A stretch of 64,000 bases of DNA from Pedococcus badiiscoriae (GCF_013408925.1 NZ_JACCAB010000001.1:248001-312000), one strand, 5' to 3'. Counted from the stretch's first letter, positions 14,877-26,648 are shown. Translations and numbers: made by a program. The notes: generated by a model from the letters alone, not told the origin.

Positions 14877-16268
14877 TTAGCGGGCAACGTTGACGGCTGC
14901 AGCGATCGCCAGGGCCATTCGCCGGCCCGTGTCATCCGAGATCCCGAGCGCTGTGCGTGCGACGACAATGTGCGTATCCGCCCTCGCGCTCACCGTCGAG
15001 CTCCCGTTGATGATGGGCGCCCCTGTCGCCACCCACAGCGCAGTCGCAGGCTTGAAACTGGCGTCATAGCCACCTCCGTAGACCACCCGGCGCTGCTTCA
15101 TCGAAGCCTCCAGCTGCATGTCGTACGCAGCGTGACCGGGTGACATTTGAATCGTCACCAGGGTCGTCGATGGGTCGTCCAGCCGCGAGCCCCATGCACA
15201 CCCGGTGCTAACCGCGATGGGTTGCACGCGTCGCCCGATGATCTTCTGGATCTGAGAGGCAGAAGCATTTGCGCAGTCGGGTGGCGGAACCGACTTCACG
15301 ACCGTCCGTTTCGTATCCCTAGACGGCGAAACCCGTATGGTGCCGCTGTCCGCCGTAACCGTCGAGCTCGCACGGCCGCTCGGGTGCGTTGCCAGTCCAC
15401 TCGGCTGGACCCCCACCGCGCCTTGTACTAGTCGCTCGACCCCGATCGTGAGCATCTTTGGCAGGAAGGTAACCAAGAGGAGCAGAGTCAACGCCGGGAC
15501 AAGCAGCGACACCATCAGCTTGCCGATCCGCGCGGCCAGCGAAGGACGTCGACGCCCGGAGGTCGTTACTGGTCGCCTAGCCCCCACGCGGCCTGGTGGC
15601 AAGGAACGAGAGGGGCGGGCCCCCCTTCGGCGCGACGACTTGATCTGAGCTGCCGCTGCACCCATGGCGGAGAGGAGCTCGGGGTCGGTAGTTGTTGAGG
15701 GAAAGCTGGTCATGGCAACAGTCACTGCTCTTGCCGCTGCGTCCCGATCCTGGATCTGGGGACGAGACTCAAGCCACGCCACCACCTTGGACACTGGCAC
15801 CACCCAGACACCACGCACCGATTGAGGTTCGCCGAAGTCGGCCTCACCAGCCCCGGCCAGGCAGATCACAGGCGTCACGGCCATGCCCGACTCGACCGCC
15901 ATGTAGGCCGCCATGCCGTGAACCTTCGCTATCTCCACGGCCTTGCTATGGCTGGTTCGGACTTCGGCCGTGCCGACGTGCTGGTAGAGGCCACCTTCGT
16001 ACTCGGTGACGTTGCCGCGCCAGTTCTTGGCATCAATAAGGAACATGCCGCCGGGTCCGACGACGACATGGTCGAGATTCGCCTCTGACTGCCCCGGACG
16101 CAGGAGCCGGTCGTGCAAGACCGTCCAAGCCTCGCGCAGGTTGGACAGCTCCGCCGCGACGCGTCGCTCACCCGCCGCACCGGCCGCCCACGCCGCGGCC
16201 GCCGCCGCATCACCAGATGCCGCAAGGGCGTCGGCCCTGCGGTCTGCGCTTCCTCCCCCGACTGGCAT
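14877..16268 (-). CDS. NERD-domain membrane protein
   Basis: Protein of 463 residues. The NERD (nuclease-related) domain spans about residues 28-140: GAAGERRVAAEL, LDHVVVGPGGMFLIDAKNWRG with the Asp/Lys core of the nuclease-like fold, then VHGMAAYM. A basic linker leads to a membrane helix near 255-275 (LMVSLLVPALTLLLLVTFLP). The C-terminal domain has one Cys pair (PPPDCANAS; STGCAWGS) and is probably extracytoplasmic, resembling DUF2020-type lipoprotein domains. GC content and codon choice are softer than in flanking genes. It belongs to the accessory block that ends with the PLD-helicase. No nuclease activity is demonstrated for most NERD proteins. Confidence 0.85.
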   Translation of the reverse strand: MPVGGGSADRRADALAASGDAAAAAAWAAGAAGERRVAAELSNLREAWTVLHDRLLRPGQSEANLDHVVVGPGGMFLIDAKNWRGNVTEYEGGLYQHVGTAEVRTSHSKAVEIAKVHGMAAYMAVESGMAVTPVICLAGAGEADFGEPQSVRGVWVVPVSKVVAWLESRPQIQDRDAAARAVTVAMTSFPSTTTDPELLSAMGAAAAQIKSSRRRGARPSRSLPPGRVGARRPVTTSGRRRPSLAARIGKLMVSLLVPALTLLLLVTFLPKMLTIGVERLVQGAVGVQPSGLATHPSGRASSTVTADSGTIRVSPSRDTKRTVVKSVPPPDCANASASQIQKIIGRRVQPIAVSTGCAWGSRLDDPSTTLVTIQMSPGHAAYDMQLEASMKQRRVVYGGGYDASFKPATALWVATGAPIINGSSTVSARADTHIVVARTALGISDDTGRRMALAIAAAVNVAR

Positions 16269-16289
16269 GGGTCGTGTGTGCCGTCTTGC

Positions 16290-16574
16290 CTAGCTCACGA
16301 TGCCATGACGCGCGTTCCAGGACTTAGCGCCCTGGTAGGCGTCGACCATGCCCCAGATCCAGAAGCCGATGACGCCAAAGATTCCGACGAAGAGAATCAC
16401 GAGAAACCAGCTGAGCACGTATCCCACGAAGATGCCGATGCCCTTGCCTGCATGGCCGTTCATCAGGCTGCCGAGGCCGGGAAAGAAGATGGATGCGAGC
16501 AGGGCGACACCCGGATTTTTGGGCGCAACGTGGTGGATCGGCGGGTACGGAGCGTGGTGCTGAAGCTCGGACAT
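16290..16574 (-). CDS. TM2-like small membrane protein
   Basis: Protein of 94 residues: a His/Pro-rich N-terminus, then NPGVALLASIFFPGLGSLMNG and hydrophobic segments ending GFWIWGMVDAYQGAKSWN. This is the layout of TM2/YccF-like two-helix proteins. It lies 21 bp upstream of the NERD gene on the same strand, so co-transcription is likely. ATG 16574 fits the natural N-terminus MSELQHHAPY; the frame is open upstream to 16634. Its role is unknown; TM2 proteins are often small accessory membrane factors. Confidence 0.8.
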   Translation of the reverse strand: MSELQHHAPYPPIHHVAPKNPGVALLASIFFPGLGSLMNGHAGKGIGIFVGYVLSWFLVILFVGIFGVIGFWIWGMVDAYQGAKSWNARHGIVS

Positions 16575-16826
16575 GGCGCTGCCTTCGTCATAGATCATCG
16601 ACTGATGCCAGGACGCTAGAAGTCCATCGGCCACTCGTCACCCCAACGTGCAGAACTAACGGCAAAGCCGGCCAAACGGTTGAGATCATCAGGTCAGGCC
16701 ATCGGCAGTCGTGCGCTCGCCCTACAGATGGGTCCAACGCCCCTCTCGCTGTCCACGGCCCGCGCGGAATGGGTCGATTGCGCCAATTCCCGACTAGGGA
16801 CGGGAGTCCCTGGCAAGCTCCACTGC

Positions 16827-19800
16827 ATGGCACGAGGGGACGACGACAGCCTGCTTGAGGGGCTCTACGAGCAGCTGATTACGCACGAGTGGCAAGAGCG
16901 GCTTTCGGCCTCCAAGGGACGGCACCTCGGCAGTGGCAATCTCGATGAGGCAGATGTGCCCGAGGTCCTTGCGCGCCACGTACGAGCGGTGGTCCTTCGG
17001 ACCTTGCGCGATGAACGCAATCCCGAGCGACGGGTGCACCTCGTCAACGACATTCTCGAGCAACTCCAGGCGCCGCAGGATCGGGTCGTAGCCGCGCGAC
17101 ACCTTCTCTCGGTCTCCGATGTGCCAGCACCAGGCAGGGCGGCCCGGTCGTTCACCGAACGACCCTCCACTCCCCTCTCCGATGCTGCTCTCCTGACCAA
17201 CGCCCAAGGCGAGCCAGGGATGGGCCACGAGATTCGCGCCGAGCTGGCTAGCGCCGATCAAGTCGACGTGATCATGGCCTTCGTTAAGTGGTACGGCTTA
17301 CGGCTCTTCGAGGATCACTTCAAGGCCTTGGCGGAGCGCGGCATCCCGCTGAGAGTGATCACCACGACGTACATGGGCGCCACTGAGCGAGAAGCCCTCG
17401 ACCGACTGGTGCGGGACTTCGGTGCCAAGGTCAAGGTGCAGTACGACTCGCAGCGCACTCGGCTCCACGCCAAGGCGTGGCTCTTCCGGCGCAACACCGG
17501 GTTCGACACTGCCTATGTCGGCTCAAGCAACCTTTCGCGGGCCGCCATGTTGGACGGTGTCGAGTGGAATGTGCGCCTGTCCTCGGTCGCCACTCCCGCG
17601 CTTCTGCAGAAGTTCAGTGCAACCTTTGACAGCTACTGGAACGACGCGACGTTTGAGACGTACGACCCGGAGAGTGACCGAGACCGTCTCGATGACGCTC
17701 TCGCCGAGGCAGGCGGCGGCAAGACCCACGACCGCGTCACCCTCACGCTCTCCGGCCTCGAGGTGCGTCCGTACCCCTACCAGCAGGAGATGCTCGATCA
17801 GCTCGAGGTCGAGCGGGTCCTGCATGGTCGCCATCGCAATCTGCTGGTTGCGGCGACGGGCACCGGGAAGACAGTGGTGGCGGCTCTCGACTACCGCCGC
17901 CTTGCGGACGCGGCGCCGAACCTTCCTCGGTTGCTCTTCATCGCCCACAGGAAGGAGATCCTGCAGCAGTCGATGCGCACCTACCGCGAGGTGCTGGGCG
18001 ATGCCAACTTTGGCGAGCTGTATGTCGGAGGGGCAAGACCCGAGCGCTGGCAGCACGTTTTCGCGTCCGTGCAGTCGCTCTCGTCGTACGGCGTAGCGAA
18101 CATTCCGCCCGGCTCTTTTCAAATCGTGGTGATCGACGAGTTTCACCACGCAGAGGCACAGACGTACCGACGGATCCTCGACCACTTCAACCCTCGCGAG
18201 CTGCTTGGGCTGACGGCAACCCCGGAGCGCGGCGATGGTGTCGACGTCCGGGCGTTCTTTGACGGGCGAACTGCCGCGGAGCTCCGACTGTGGGACGCCC
18301 TCAAGGCCGATCTTCTTACGCCGTTCCACTACTTCGCAGTCGCCGACGGAATGGACCTCACGACTGTCGACTGGAAGGCCGGCACGTACGACCCCACTGA
18401 ACTCTCCAACCTCTTCACCGGCAATGACTCGCGCTCTCGGATCATCCTGAAGGCCGTGCGAGACAAGGTCGGCGACCTTGCTTCGATGAAGGCCCTCGGC
18501 TTTTGTGTGTCACAGGCCCACGCGCACTACATGACCAAGGTGTTCAACGAGGCCGGGATCCGCGCGGCCGCGGTTCTCGGCGATACGCGCAGCGACGACC
18601 GGGAGGCGGCCATCGCCAACCTGCGGGCTGGGGCACTCCAAGCGCTCTTAACGGTCGATGTCTTCAACGAAGGCTTTGACGTTCCCTCCATCAACACAAT
18701 CCTTTTCCTCCGCCCGACGGAAAGCTCAACCGTCTTCCTGCAGCAGCTCGGCCGAGGCCTGCGACGTGCGCGGGACAAGCCCGTGCTAACCGCTCTCGAC
18801 TTTGTGGGGCATCACCGCAAGGAGTTCCGCTTCGACCAGCGGTTCCGCGCGATGACTGGCAGCACGCGTGGACAGCTTGAACGCGATCTCGAACACGGCT
18901 TTCCCTTCCTGCCTGCGGGCACGCAAATCGTCCTGGACCGACAAAGCCAGGAGCTGGTGCTGGCCAACATCCGGAGCCAGGTCACCAAACGCTGGCCCAA
19001 CATCACCGGTGAGCTCCGCGCCCACCCGACACAGAACTTGGGGCGCTTCCTCGAGGAGTCAGGGGTCGACTTGGCGGACGTCGTGCGGGCCGACCGTTCG
19101 TGGGCGCGGCTGCGTCGCGAGGCAGGCTTGGACGTCGCGGCTGCTGGTCCACGTGAAGACACTCTGCTCAAGCGGGTCCGGGCACTGACTCACGTCGATG
19201 ACCCTGACCGAGCAGCGGCTTACCTAGCTTGGCTGAGCGATGATGCGCCCAACTACGAGGATGCCGATCCGGCCTTCCAAGCCTTCGGTCGGATGCTGTT
19301 CTTCTCTCTGTGGTCCGACGGGGGCGGCTTCGAGTCGTATGCCGCGGGGCTGTCGGCGCTACGCAACGAGCAGGCAGTTCGCGAGGACCTCAGGGCTGTC
19401 GTCGCCCTCGGGCTTGAAGGGGCGGCGCGCCTCAGCTCCCGGGTCGGAGGCGAACTAGCGCTGCGCCCCCTCCGGGTGCACGCCCGCTACACCCGCGAAG
19501 AGATCGTGGCTGCGCTGGACTACGTCGCCATCGATGGACGCAAGCCCAACAGCTTCCGCGAAGGAGTCTTGTTCTCCCAGGCCGCGAACTCCGATGCGTT
19601 CCTCGTGACGCTGCACAAGTCCGAGGCTGAGTACTCCCCCACGACCATGTACCAGGACTACGCAATCAGCCCTGAGCTGTTCCACTGGGAGTCGCAGTCG
19701 GGGACGACCGTTGCATCGAAGACCGGGCAGCGCTACCTCGGCCACCGCAGCTCAGGCAGTCACGTCCTGCTCTTCGCTCGGCCCCAGAAGGTGACCGAGT

Positions 19801-19940
19801 TCGGGTCGGGCGCTCCCTACCTCTTCCTGGGCGAAGCCGACTACGTGGAACACCGCGGCGAGCGCCCCATCGCCATCACCTGGCGACTCCGAACGCCCAT
19901 GCCAGCAGCCGATTTCACAGTCGCGAGCGTCGTCGGCTGA
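16827..19940 (+). CDS. PLD-nuclease / DEAD-like helicase / DUF3427 protein
   Basis: Protein of about 1037 residues with three parts. The phospholipase-D-like HKD nuclease domain covers about 125-290: RTRLHAKAWLF gives the HxK pair, followed by AYVGSSNLS. The SF2 helicase core covers about 315-700: Walker A ATGTGKT, DEFHH as motif II, GLTATPERGDG, GFDVPSINTILFLRPT and QQLGRGLRR as motif VI. The DUF3427 C-terminal region follows (LHKSEAEYSPTTMYQDY, FHWESQS). This SSL2-plus-PLD architecture is recurrent in bacteria and suggests DNA processing or phage defence; that role is inference. TTA and CTA codons (near 17298 and 18651) and lower GC suggest horizontal transfer. ATG 16827 is preferred over the longer frame from 16680 because the domain begins there. 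Confidence 0.9.
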   Translation: MARGDDDSLLEGLYEQLITHEWQERLSASKGRHLGSGNLDEADVPEVLARHVRAVVLRTLRDERNPERRVHLVNDILEQLQAPQDRVVAARHLLSVSDVPAPGRAARSFTERPSTPLSDAALLTNAQGEPGMGHEIRAELASADQVDVIMAFVKWYGLRLFEDHFKALAERGIPLRVITTTYMGATEREALDRLVRDFGAKVKVQYDSQRTRLHAKAWLFRRNTGFDTAYVGSSNLSRAAMLDGVEWNVRLSSVATPALLQKFSATFDSYWNDATFETYDPESDRDRLDDALAEAGGGKTHDRVTLTLSGLEVRPYPYQQEMLDQLEVERVLHGRHRNLLVAATGTGKTVVAALDYRRLADAAPNLPRLLFIAHRKEILQQSMRTYREVLGDANFGELYVGGARPERWQHVFASVQSLSSYGVANIPPGSFQIVVIDEFHHAEAQTYRRILDHFNPRELLGLTATPERGDGVDVRAFFDGRTAAELRLWDALKADLLTPFHYFAVADGMDLTTVDWKAGTYDPTELSNLFTGNDSRSRIILKAVRDKVGDLASMKALGFCVSQAHAHYMTKVFNEAGIRAAAVLGDTRSDDREAAIANLRAGALQALLTVDVFNEGFDVPSINTILFLRPTESSTVFLQQLGRGLRRARDKPVLTALDFVGHHRKEFRFDQRFRAMTGSTRGQLERDLEHGFPFLPAGTQIVLDRQSQELVLANIRSQVTKRWPNITGELRAHPTQNLGRFLEESGVDLADVVRADRSWARLRREAGLDVAAAGPREDTLLKRVRALTHVDDPDRAAAYLAWLSDDAPNYEDADPAFQAFGRMLFFSLWSDGGGFESYAAGLSALRNEQAVREDLRAVVALGLEGAARLSSRVGGELALRPLRVHARYTREEIVAALDYVAIDGRKPNSFREGVLFSQAANSDAFLVTLHKSEAEYSPTTMYQDYAISPELFHWESQSGTTVASKTGQRYLGHRSSGSHVLLFARPQKVTEFGSGAPYLFLGEADYVEHRGERPIAITWRLRTPMPAADFTVASVVG

Positions 19941-19950
19941 GCACCTTGAT

Positions 19951-20020
19951 CCTCCGTGCCGGGCCGGAGTCCTCCGTGCCGGGCCGGAGTCCTCCGTGCC
20001 GGGCCGGAGTCCTCCGTGCC
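19951..20020. repeat. 20-bp perfect tandem repeat x 3.5
   Basis: The unit CCTCCGTGCCGGGCCGGAGT is repeated exactly at 19951, 19971 and 19991, with a final half unit at 20011-20020. Each unit is itself a partial dyad (CTCCG...CGGAG). It begins 11 bp after the helicase stop and marks the end of the accessory block. Confidence 0.95.
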
Positions 20021-20090
20021 CTAGGCGCGACACCGCCGTATATGCGTCACCGGCCGGCCCATCGGGGCGGGACGCACGCCCATGCAATAA

Positions 20091-20131
20091 CGGTGGGCCC
20101 GGAGCGAGTTCGCTCCGGGCCCACCGTCTTT
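20091..20131. terminator. Strong bidirectional terminator
   Basis: A 17-bp perfect stem: CGGTGGGCCCGGAGCGA (20091-20107) and its inverse at 20110-20126, with a 2-nt apex. TCTTTAG follows on the plus side and, read in the other direction, TTATTGC follows. It lies 12 bp from the nrdJ stop and serves nrdJ and possibly the convergent helicase. Confidence 0.85.
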
Positions 20132-20142
20132 AGCTGGCTAGG

Positions 20143-23082
<2,940 letters not shown>

Positions 23083-23180
23083 TCTGATGGCCTCCCTAGC
23101 CCCTGGTGTTGCATGAGTTGATTGTCTCTCGGGGCACTGACAGTGCCTCGGTCGTGCGGTGGGTGCGTATGCCGCGGGGC

Positions 23181-23690
23181 TCAGCCCGGCGGCATACTCC
23201 CCTGTCGTTGTCGGTCGGTGCGGTCTGGTTCGGTGCCGGTGGCGTCGCGCTCCGCGCGCAGCAGGGTGATCGCACCCTCGAAGTCCTCCAGGCTGTCGAA
23301 GGCCTGGTAGACGCTGGCGAACCGCAGGTAGGCGACCTCGTCGAGCTCGCGCAGCGGTCCGAGGATCGCCAGCCCGACCTCGTGGGCCTCGACCTCGGCC
23401 TGCCCCTGCTGGCGGATGCACTCCTCCACCCGCTGGGCCAGGATCGCGAGGTCGTCCTCGGTCACCGGACGACCCTGGCAGGCCTTGCGGACCCCGACGA
23501 GGACCTTGCTGCGGCTGAAGGGCTCGTTGGCGCCGGAGCGCTTGGTGACCGTCAGGCTGGCCGTCTCGATGGTGGTGAAGCGGCGACCGCACTCGGGGCA
23601 CTGACGACGCCGGCGGATGGAGCTGCCGTCGTCGGTGGTCCGTGAGTCCATCACGCGGGAGTCGGTGTGACGGCAGAACGGGCAGTGCAT
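23181..23690 (-). CDS. nrdR: Transcriptional repressor NrdR
   Basis: ATP/dATP-sensing repressor of ribonucleotide reductase genes, 169 residues. An N-terminal zinc ribbon (MHCPFC, then [11 protein letters not shown]) binds DNA. An ATP-cone domain follows ([24 protein letters not shown], then [20 protein letters not shown]). GGAGGAG lies 8 nt before ATG. It is the first gene of the nrdR-nrdJ unit. Two NrdR-box-like sites with the canonical spacing lie 104-151 bp upstream of the start, so it should repress itself and nrdJ. Confidence 0.97.
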   Translation of the reverse strand: MHCPFCRHTDSRVMDSRTTDDGSSIRRRRQCPECGRRFTTIETASLTVTKRSGANEPFSRSKVLVGVRKACQGRPVTEDDLAILAQRVEECIRQQGQAEVEAHEVGLAILGPLRELDEVAYLRFASVYQAFDSLEDFEGAITLLRAERDATGTEPDRTDRQRQGSMPPG

Positions 23691-23793
23691 GTCGGTCTCC
23701 TCCCGCTGGAGTTCGACCCCAGTCGGGGTCGGATCTGTGGACTGGTCTGTGGACGTGCTGGGGACAACGTGTGGACAAACCGTCTCGTCCTGT

Positions 23794-23841
23794 GCACTAC
23801 ATGTGGACGAACTACAGCGGTGTAACCACTAGATGTAGGGA
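23794..23841. promoter_or_regulatory. NrdR box pair
   Basis: Cores CTACATGTGG (23797-23806) and CTAGATGTAG (23829-23838) fit the NrdR-box core CwAtATaTwG. Their centres are 32 bp apart, the spacing typical of paired NrdR boxes (16-bp boxes, 15-16 bp between). They lie upstream of nrdR. The same 445-bp intergenic region (23691-24135) also holds repeated TGTGGAC elements at about 23737, 23748, 23771 and 23804. Confidence 0.7.
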
Positions 23842-23996
23842 TAGTCTGCCCCGATGTGACCTGCGACGCAAGCCGTTCCCGGAAACTGTTGTCGCAGTGT
23901 GCATCTGCGCAGGTCAGCGGCCAGCGGCGGCGCGGCGCGACACGCCGACAGGGCTCCGAAAACGGTACTGGTGTGACTGGTGTGACGTCAGAGGCG

Positions 23997-24040
23997 ACCA
24001 CATGTGGGGTTTGTCCAACCTTGACTCCCCCACATGTGGT
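23997..24040. promoter_or_regulatory. Second NrdR-box-like pair
   Basis: Two perfect copies of the palindrome CCACATGTGG at 23998-24007 and 24030-24039, again exactly 32 bp centre to centre. The surrounding 13-bp arms ACCACATGTGGGG / CCCCACATGTGGT form a larger inverted repeat. The core differs from the nrdR-proximal CTACATGTGG by one base. It is close to the divergent gene at 24136, so NrdR may also act there. Confidence 0.55.
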
Positions 24041-24135
24041 GGACACCCTCCGAGTGGCCGCATGCCAGGCGACGATGACGCACCTTCATGCAAACAGACG
24101 ATCACGCCCGCAAAGCGACGGAGGATCGTCGGACC

Positions 24136-24969
24136 ATGGCCACGATCCCCCAGGACGACTGGCGACGGCGACCGGGCATCTTCTTCGCCGTCAACGTGAT
24201 CTCGATGTCGTTGCTGCTCGTCGCCGTGCTGGTCTACTCCAGCAACCCCGGGCCGACCCGGCTCTACTGGTCGTTCTCGTTCCAGTCGGTCGTGCCCCTC
24301 TGGGTGCCCTGGGCAGGGGCGCTGGGCGGGGCGACGATCAGCCTGGTCGGGATCGTCAAGCACGCCCACGACTGGGACCCCGACTACTACCTCTGGCACA
24401 TCGCCCGCCCGCTGCTCGGGGGCGTCTGCGGCACCATCGGCGTGCTCATCGTGGTGCTGCTCATCAAGAGCGTCACCGCCTCCCCCGCGACCCCGCCCAG
24501 CGGTGGCTCGGCAGCCGCCGTGCCGGTGGCCTACGACGGGCCCGGCATCGCCATCCTGGCCGTCATCGCGTTCGTCATCGGATTCCGCGAGGAGACCTTC
24601 CGACACCTCATCGAACGCGTCGCCGACGTGATCCTCGGTCCGGGATCAGCCACGGCCAAGGACATCGTGGCCTTCGTGCCGCGCAGCCTCGACCTCGTCA
24701 CGACGGGCACCACGCCCGTGAGCAGCACGGTCCACCTGTTCAACGGGAGCAAGGACGCGCTCGGCATCGCGGCGGCCTCGCTGGTCGTCGAGCCATCCAC
24801 GGCCGGGTTCGTGGCCGAGCTCCAGAACGAGGGCGCCGTCGCTCCCGGCGACGCGGCCTCGGTGACCATCACGTGGACCCCCACAGGACCCGGCACCGTG
24901 ACGGCCAAGCTCACCGCCCAGCTGGGCGGGTATGCCGCGGACCTCCAGCTGCGGGGCGTGAGCACCTGA
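24136..24969 (+). CDS. Membrane protein of unknown function
   Basis: Protein of 277 residues from ATG 24136 (GGAGG upstream; an alternative ATG at 24088 has no ribosome site). Membrane segments: FFAVNVISMSLLLVAVLVY, VPWAGALGGATISLVGIV, LLGGVCGTIGVLIVVLLI, and GIAILAVIAFVIGF, followed by REETFRHLIERVADVILGPG. The last 100 residues form a soluble beta-rich, Ig-like domain (LDLVTTGTTPVSSTVHLFNGS, SVTITWTPTGPG). Family not recognised. It is divergent from nrdR, and the second NrdR-box-like pair is about 100 bp upstream. The last 324 bp are overlapped on the other strand by the SRPBCC reading frame. Confidence 0.82.
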   Translation: MATIPQDDWRRRPGIFFAVNVISMSLLLVAVLVYSSNPGPTRLYWSFSFQSVVPLWVPWAGALGGATISLVGIVKHAHDWDPDYYLWHIARPLLGGVCGTIGVLIVVLLIKSVTASPATPPSGGSAAAVPVAYDGPGIAILAVIAFVIGFREETFRHLIERVADVILGPGSATAKDIVAFVPRSLDLVTTGTTPVSSTVHLFNGSKDALGIAAASLVVEPSTAGFVAELQNEGAVAPGDAASVTITWTPTGPGTVTAKLTAQLGGYAADLQLRGVST

Positions 24970-25446
24970 GGTCGTGGAGCCCGTCCACCGAACGGCGGCT
25001 AACGCGAGTCTGGACTCGCAGCGCGCCTTGAGCCCGGCCGACTCCATCGCGAGGTAGCGCTCGGTGAGCCCCCGGTAGAGGCGTCCGACCAGCGAGCCGA
25101 GCAGCCCATCCTGGTCCACCGAGAGCCGCACCCGGCTCCCTCCACCCGGCAGCGCCTCCACCGAGTGCCTGGCGGTGGTCAGCGCACCGGGTGCCACCGA
25201 CACCCAGGTGAACGCCCGCCCCGGGTCGAGCTCGGTGACCACCCAGTCCGCCGTGGGGACCTTGGGCTGGCTGATCCTGGCCGTCGAACCCTGCCGCAGC
25301 GGGCCGTCCTCGAGGCGGCGCACCCACCGCACCGACGCGGTCCAGTCCGACCAGTGCTCGACGTCGGTGAGCACCTGCCAGACCAGCTCGGGCGGGGCCG
25401 CGATGTCGACGGTGGTGCTCTGCTCCACGCCTCCATGGTCGCGCAC
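24646..25446 (-). CDS. SRPBCC-family protein with run-on C-terminus
   Basis: The START/SRPBCC domain occupies the first ~150 residues: STTVDIAAPPELVWQVLTDV, EHWSDWTASVRWV, then YRGLTERYLAMESAGLK, the typical closing helix of polyketide-cyclase-like members. After the helix the frame has no stop until 24646, deep in antisense to the membrane-protein gene, adding ~110 residues of Gly/Arg-rich, non-conserved-looking sequence. The natural stop was probably lost, or a frameshift lies near 24995-25020, where a GCGAGTC-TG-GACTCGC hairpin sits. The start is uncertain: GTG 25446 or GTG 25428. Divergent from the AlkZ-like gene by about 30 bp. Confidence 0.7.
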   Translation of the reverse strand: MRDHGGVEQSTTVDIAAPPELVWQVLTDVEHWSDWTASVRWVRRLEDGPLRQGSTARISQPKVPTADWVVTELDPGRAFTWVSVAPGALTTARHSVEALPGGGSRVRLSVDQDGLLGSLVGRLYRGLTERYLAMESAGLKARCESRLALAAVRWTGSTTSGAHAPQLEVRGIPAQLGGELGRHGAGSCGGPRDGHRGRVAGSDGALVLELGHEPGRGWLDDQRGRRDAERVLAPVEQVDRAAHGRGARRDEVEAARHEGHDVLGRG

Positions 25447-25475
25447 CTGTCGGTGGTATTCGACAGGATGGCGCC

Positions 25476-26624
25476 ATGGATCCCGCCAGCGTCCTCGCCC
25501 AGCGGCTGGCCACACAGCGGCTCAGCTCGGCGCCCCTGCCCCGGGCGGCCGATGCCGTGCGCCTGCTCACCTGCGTGCAGAGCCAGGAGCGTGACCACGC
25601 GTTCTTCTCGCTTGCCCTGCGCTCGCGCAAGGACCGCTATGCCGCGGTGCGGCGCGAGTTCGACGAGGGCGCCTTCGTGCGCACCCACATCCTGCGGCCG
25701 ACGTGGCACTTCGTCGCGCCCGAGGACCTGCGCTGGATCCTCGCGCTCACCTCCGCGCGGGTGCTGTCAGGCATGGCAGGGCGGCACCGGCAGCTCGGTC
25801 TGGACGACGTCCGTCGCCTTGACGACGGCCTGGACCTGCTGGCCATCCTGTTGCAGGACAAACACTTCCTCACCCGACGCGAGCTGGGTGAGGCGTTCGT
25901 CGAGCGCGGCTCCCCCATCAGGCCCGGCGAGCAGCTCGGCCACCTGCTGCTCGTCGCCGAGCTGCGCGGGCTGGTCTGCTCCGGCCCGATGAAGGGGGTC
26001 CACCACTCCTACGCCCTCGTCGACGAGGTGATCGCGCCGACCCCGGAGCGCAGCCGCGACGAGGCCCTCGTCGAGCTGGTGCGCCGGTTCTTCAGCGGAC
26101 ACGGACCGGCCTCCGTCAAGGACTTCACGCGCTGGGCCACGATGACCGTCAGCGACACCAAGGCCGCCCTGGCACAGATCGACGACCTGGAGGAGGTCGT
26201 GGTCGACTGCATCCCGCACTGGTTCGACCCGAGCCAGGTGCGCCGGCGCAGCCCGGCCGCGCCCGCGGCATACCTGCTCCCCACCTATGACGAGGTGGTG
26301 CTGAGCTATCCAGGCGTCAACTTTCCCGCGCTGCCGGACCATCCCTACTCGGCTCACCCCGACCCGTTCTGGGCCACCGTGGTCCTCGACAGGACCAACG
26401 TCGGCCTCTGGAAGAGGACGGTGCGCCCCGACGTGGTCGAGGTGGAGGTGCGGCTGGCCCCCGGGCTGACGGCGCCGGGACGGGAGAAGGTTCGGCTCGC
26501 GGCGCAGCGGCTCGCCGGGTTCCACGGTCGCGACCTGTCCTACGTCGAGGCCACGGGGACCCCACACCTGTGGGGAGGTGACCTGGGTCACCCAGCGCGG
26601 CGCGAGCGGCGGGCCGCCAGGTGA
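25476..26624 (+). CDS. Winged-helix DNA-binding protein, AlkZ/YcaQ-like glycosylase family
   Basis: Protein of 382 residues of the HTH_42 family. E. coli YcaQ (AlkZ) of this family is a DNA glycosylase that unhooks interstrand crosslinks. Tandem winged-helix domains begin with LAQRLATQRL, and the family catalytic region appears as VQSQERDHAFF (QxQ arrangement near residue 35). Further hallmarks are THILRPTWHFVAPEDLRW and the C-terminal YLLPTYDEVVLSY region. Members with QSQ vary in activity, so repair function is a reasoned guess. ATG 25476 is well supported by the N-terminus MDPASVLAQRL. Confidence 0.85.
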   Translation: MDPASVLAQRLATQRLSSAPLPRAADAVRLLTCVQSQERDHAFFSLALRSRKDRYAAVRREFDEGAFVRTHILRPTWHFVAPEDLRWILALTSARVLSGMAGRHRQLGLDDVRRLDDGLDLLAILLQDKHFLTRRELGEAFVERGSPIRPGEQLGHLLLVAELRGLVCSGPMKGVHHSYALVDEVIAPTPERSRDEALVELVRRFFSGHGPASVKDFTRWATMTVSDTKAALAQIDDLEEVVVDCIPHWFDPSQVRRRSPAAPAAYLLPTYDEVVLSYPGVNFPALPDHPYSAHPDPFWATVVLDRTNVGLWKRTVRPDVVEVEVRLAPGLTAPGREKVRLAAQRLAGFHGRDLSYVEATGTPHLWGGDLGHPARRERRAAR

Positions 26625-26648
26625 CCCGCTGCTAGAGTCGTGGCCCAC

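Noticed and set aside
23083..23180. Cobalamin riboswitch before the B12-dependent nrdJ
   Set aside because: Only 98 bp lie between nrdR and nrdJ and no B12-box-like sequence is present; NrdR boxes explain the control.
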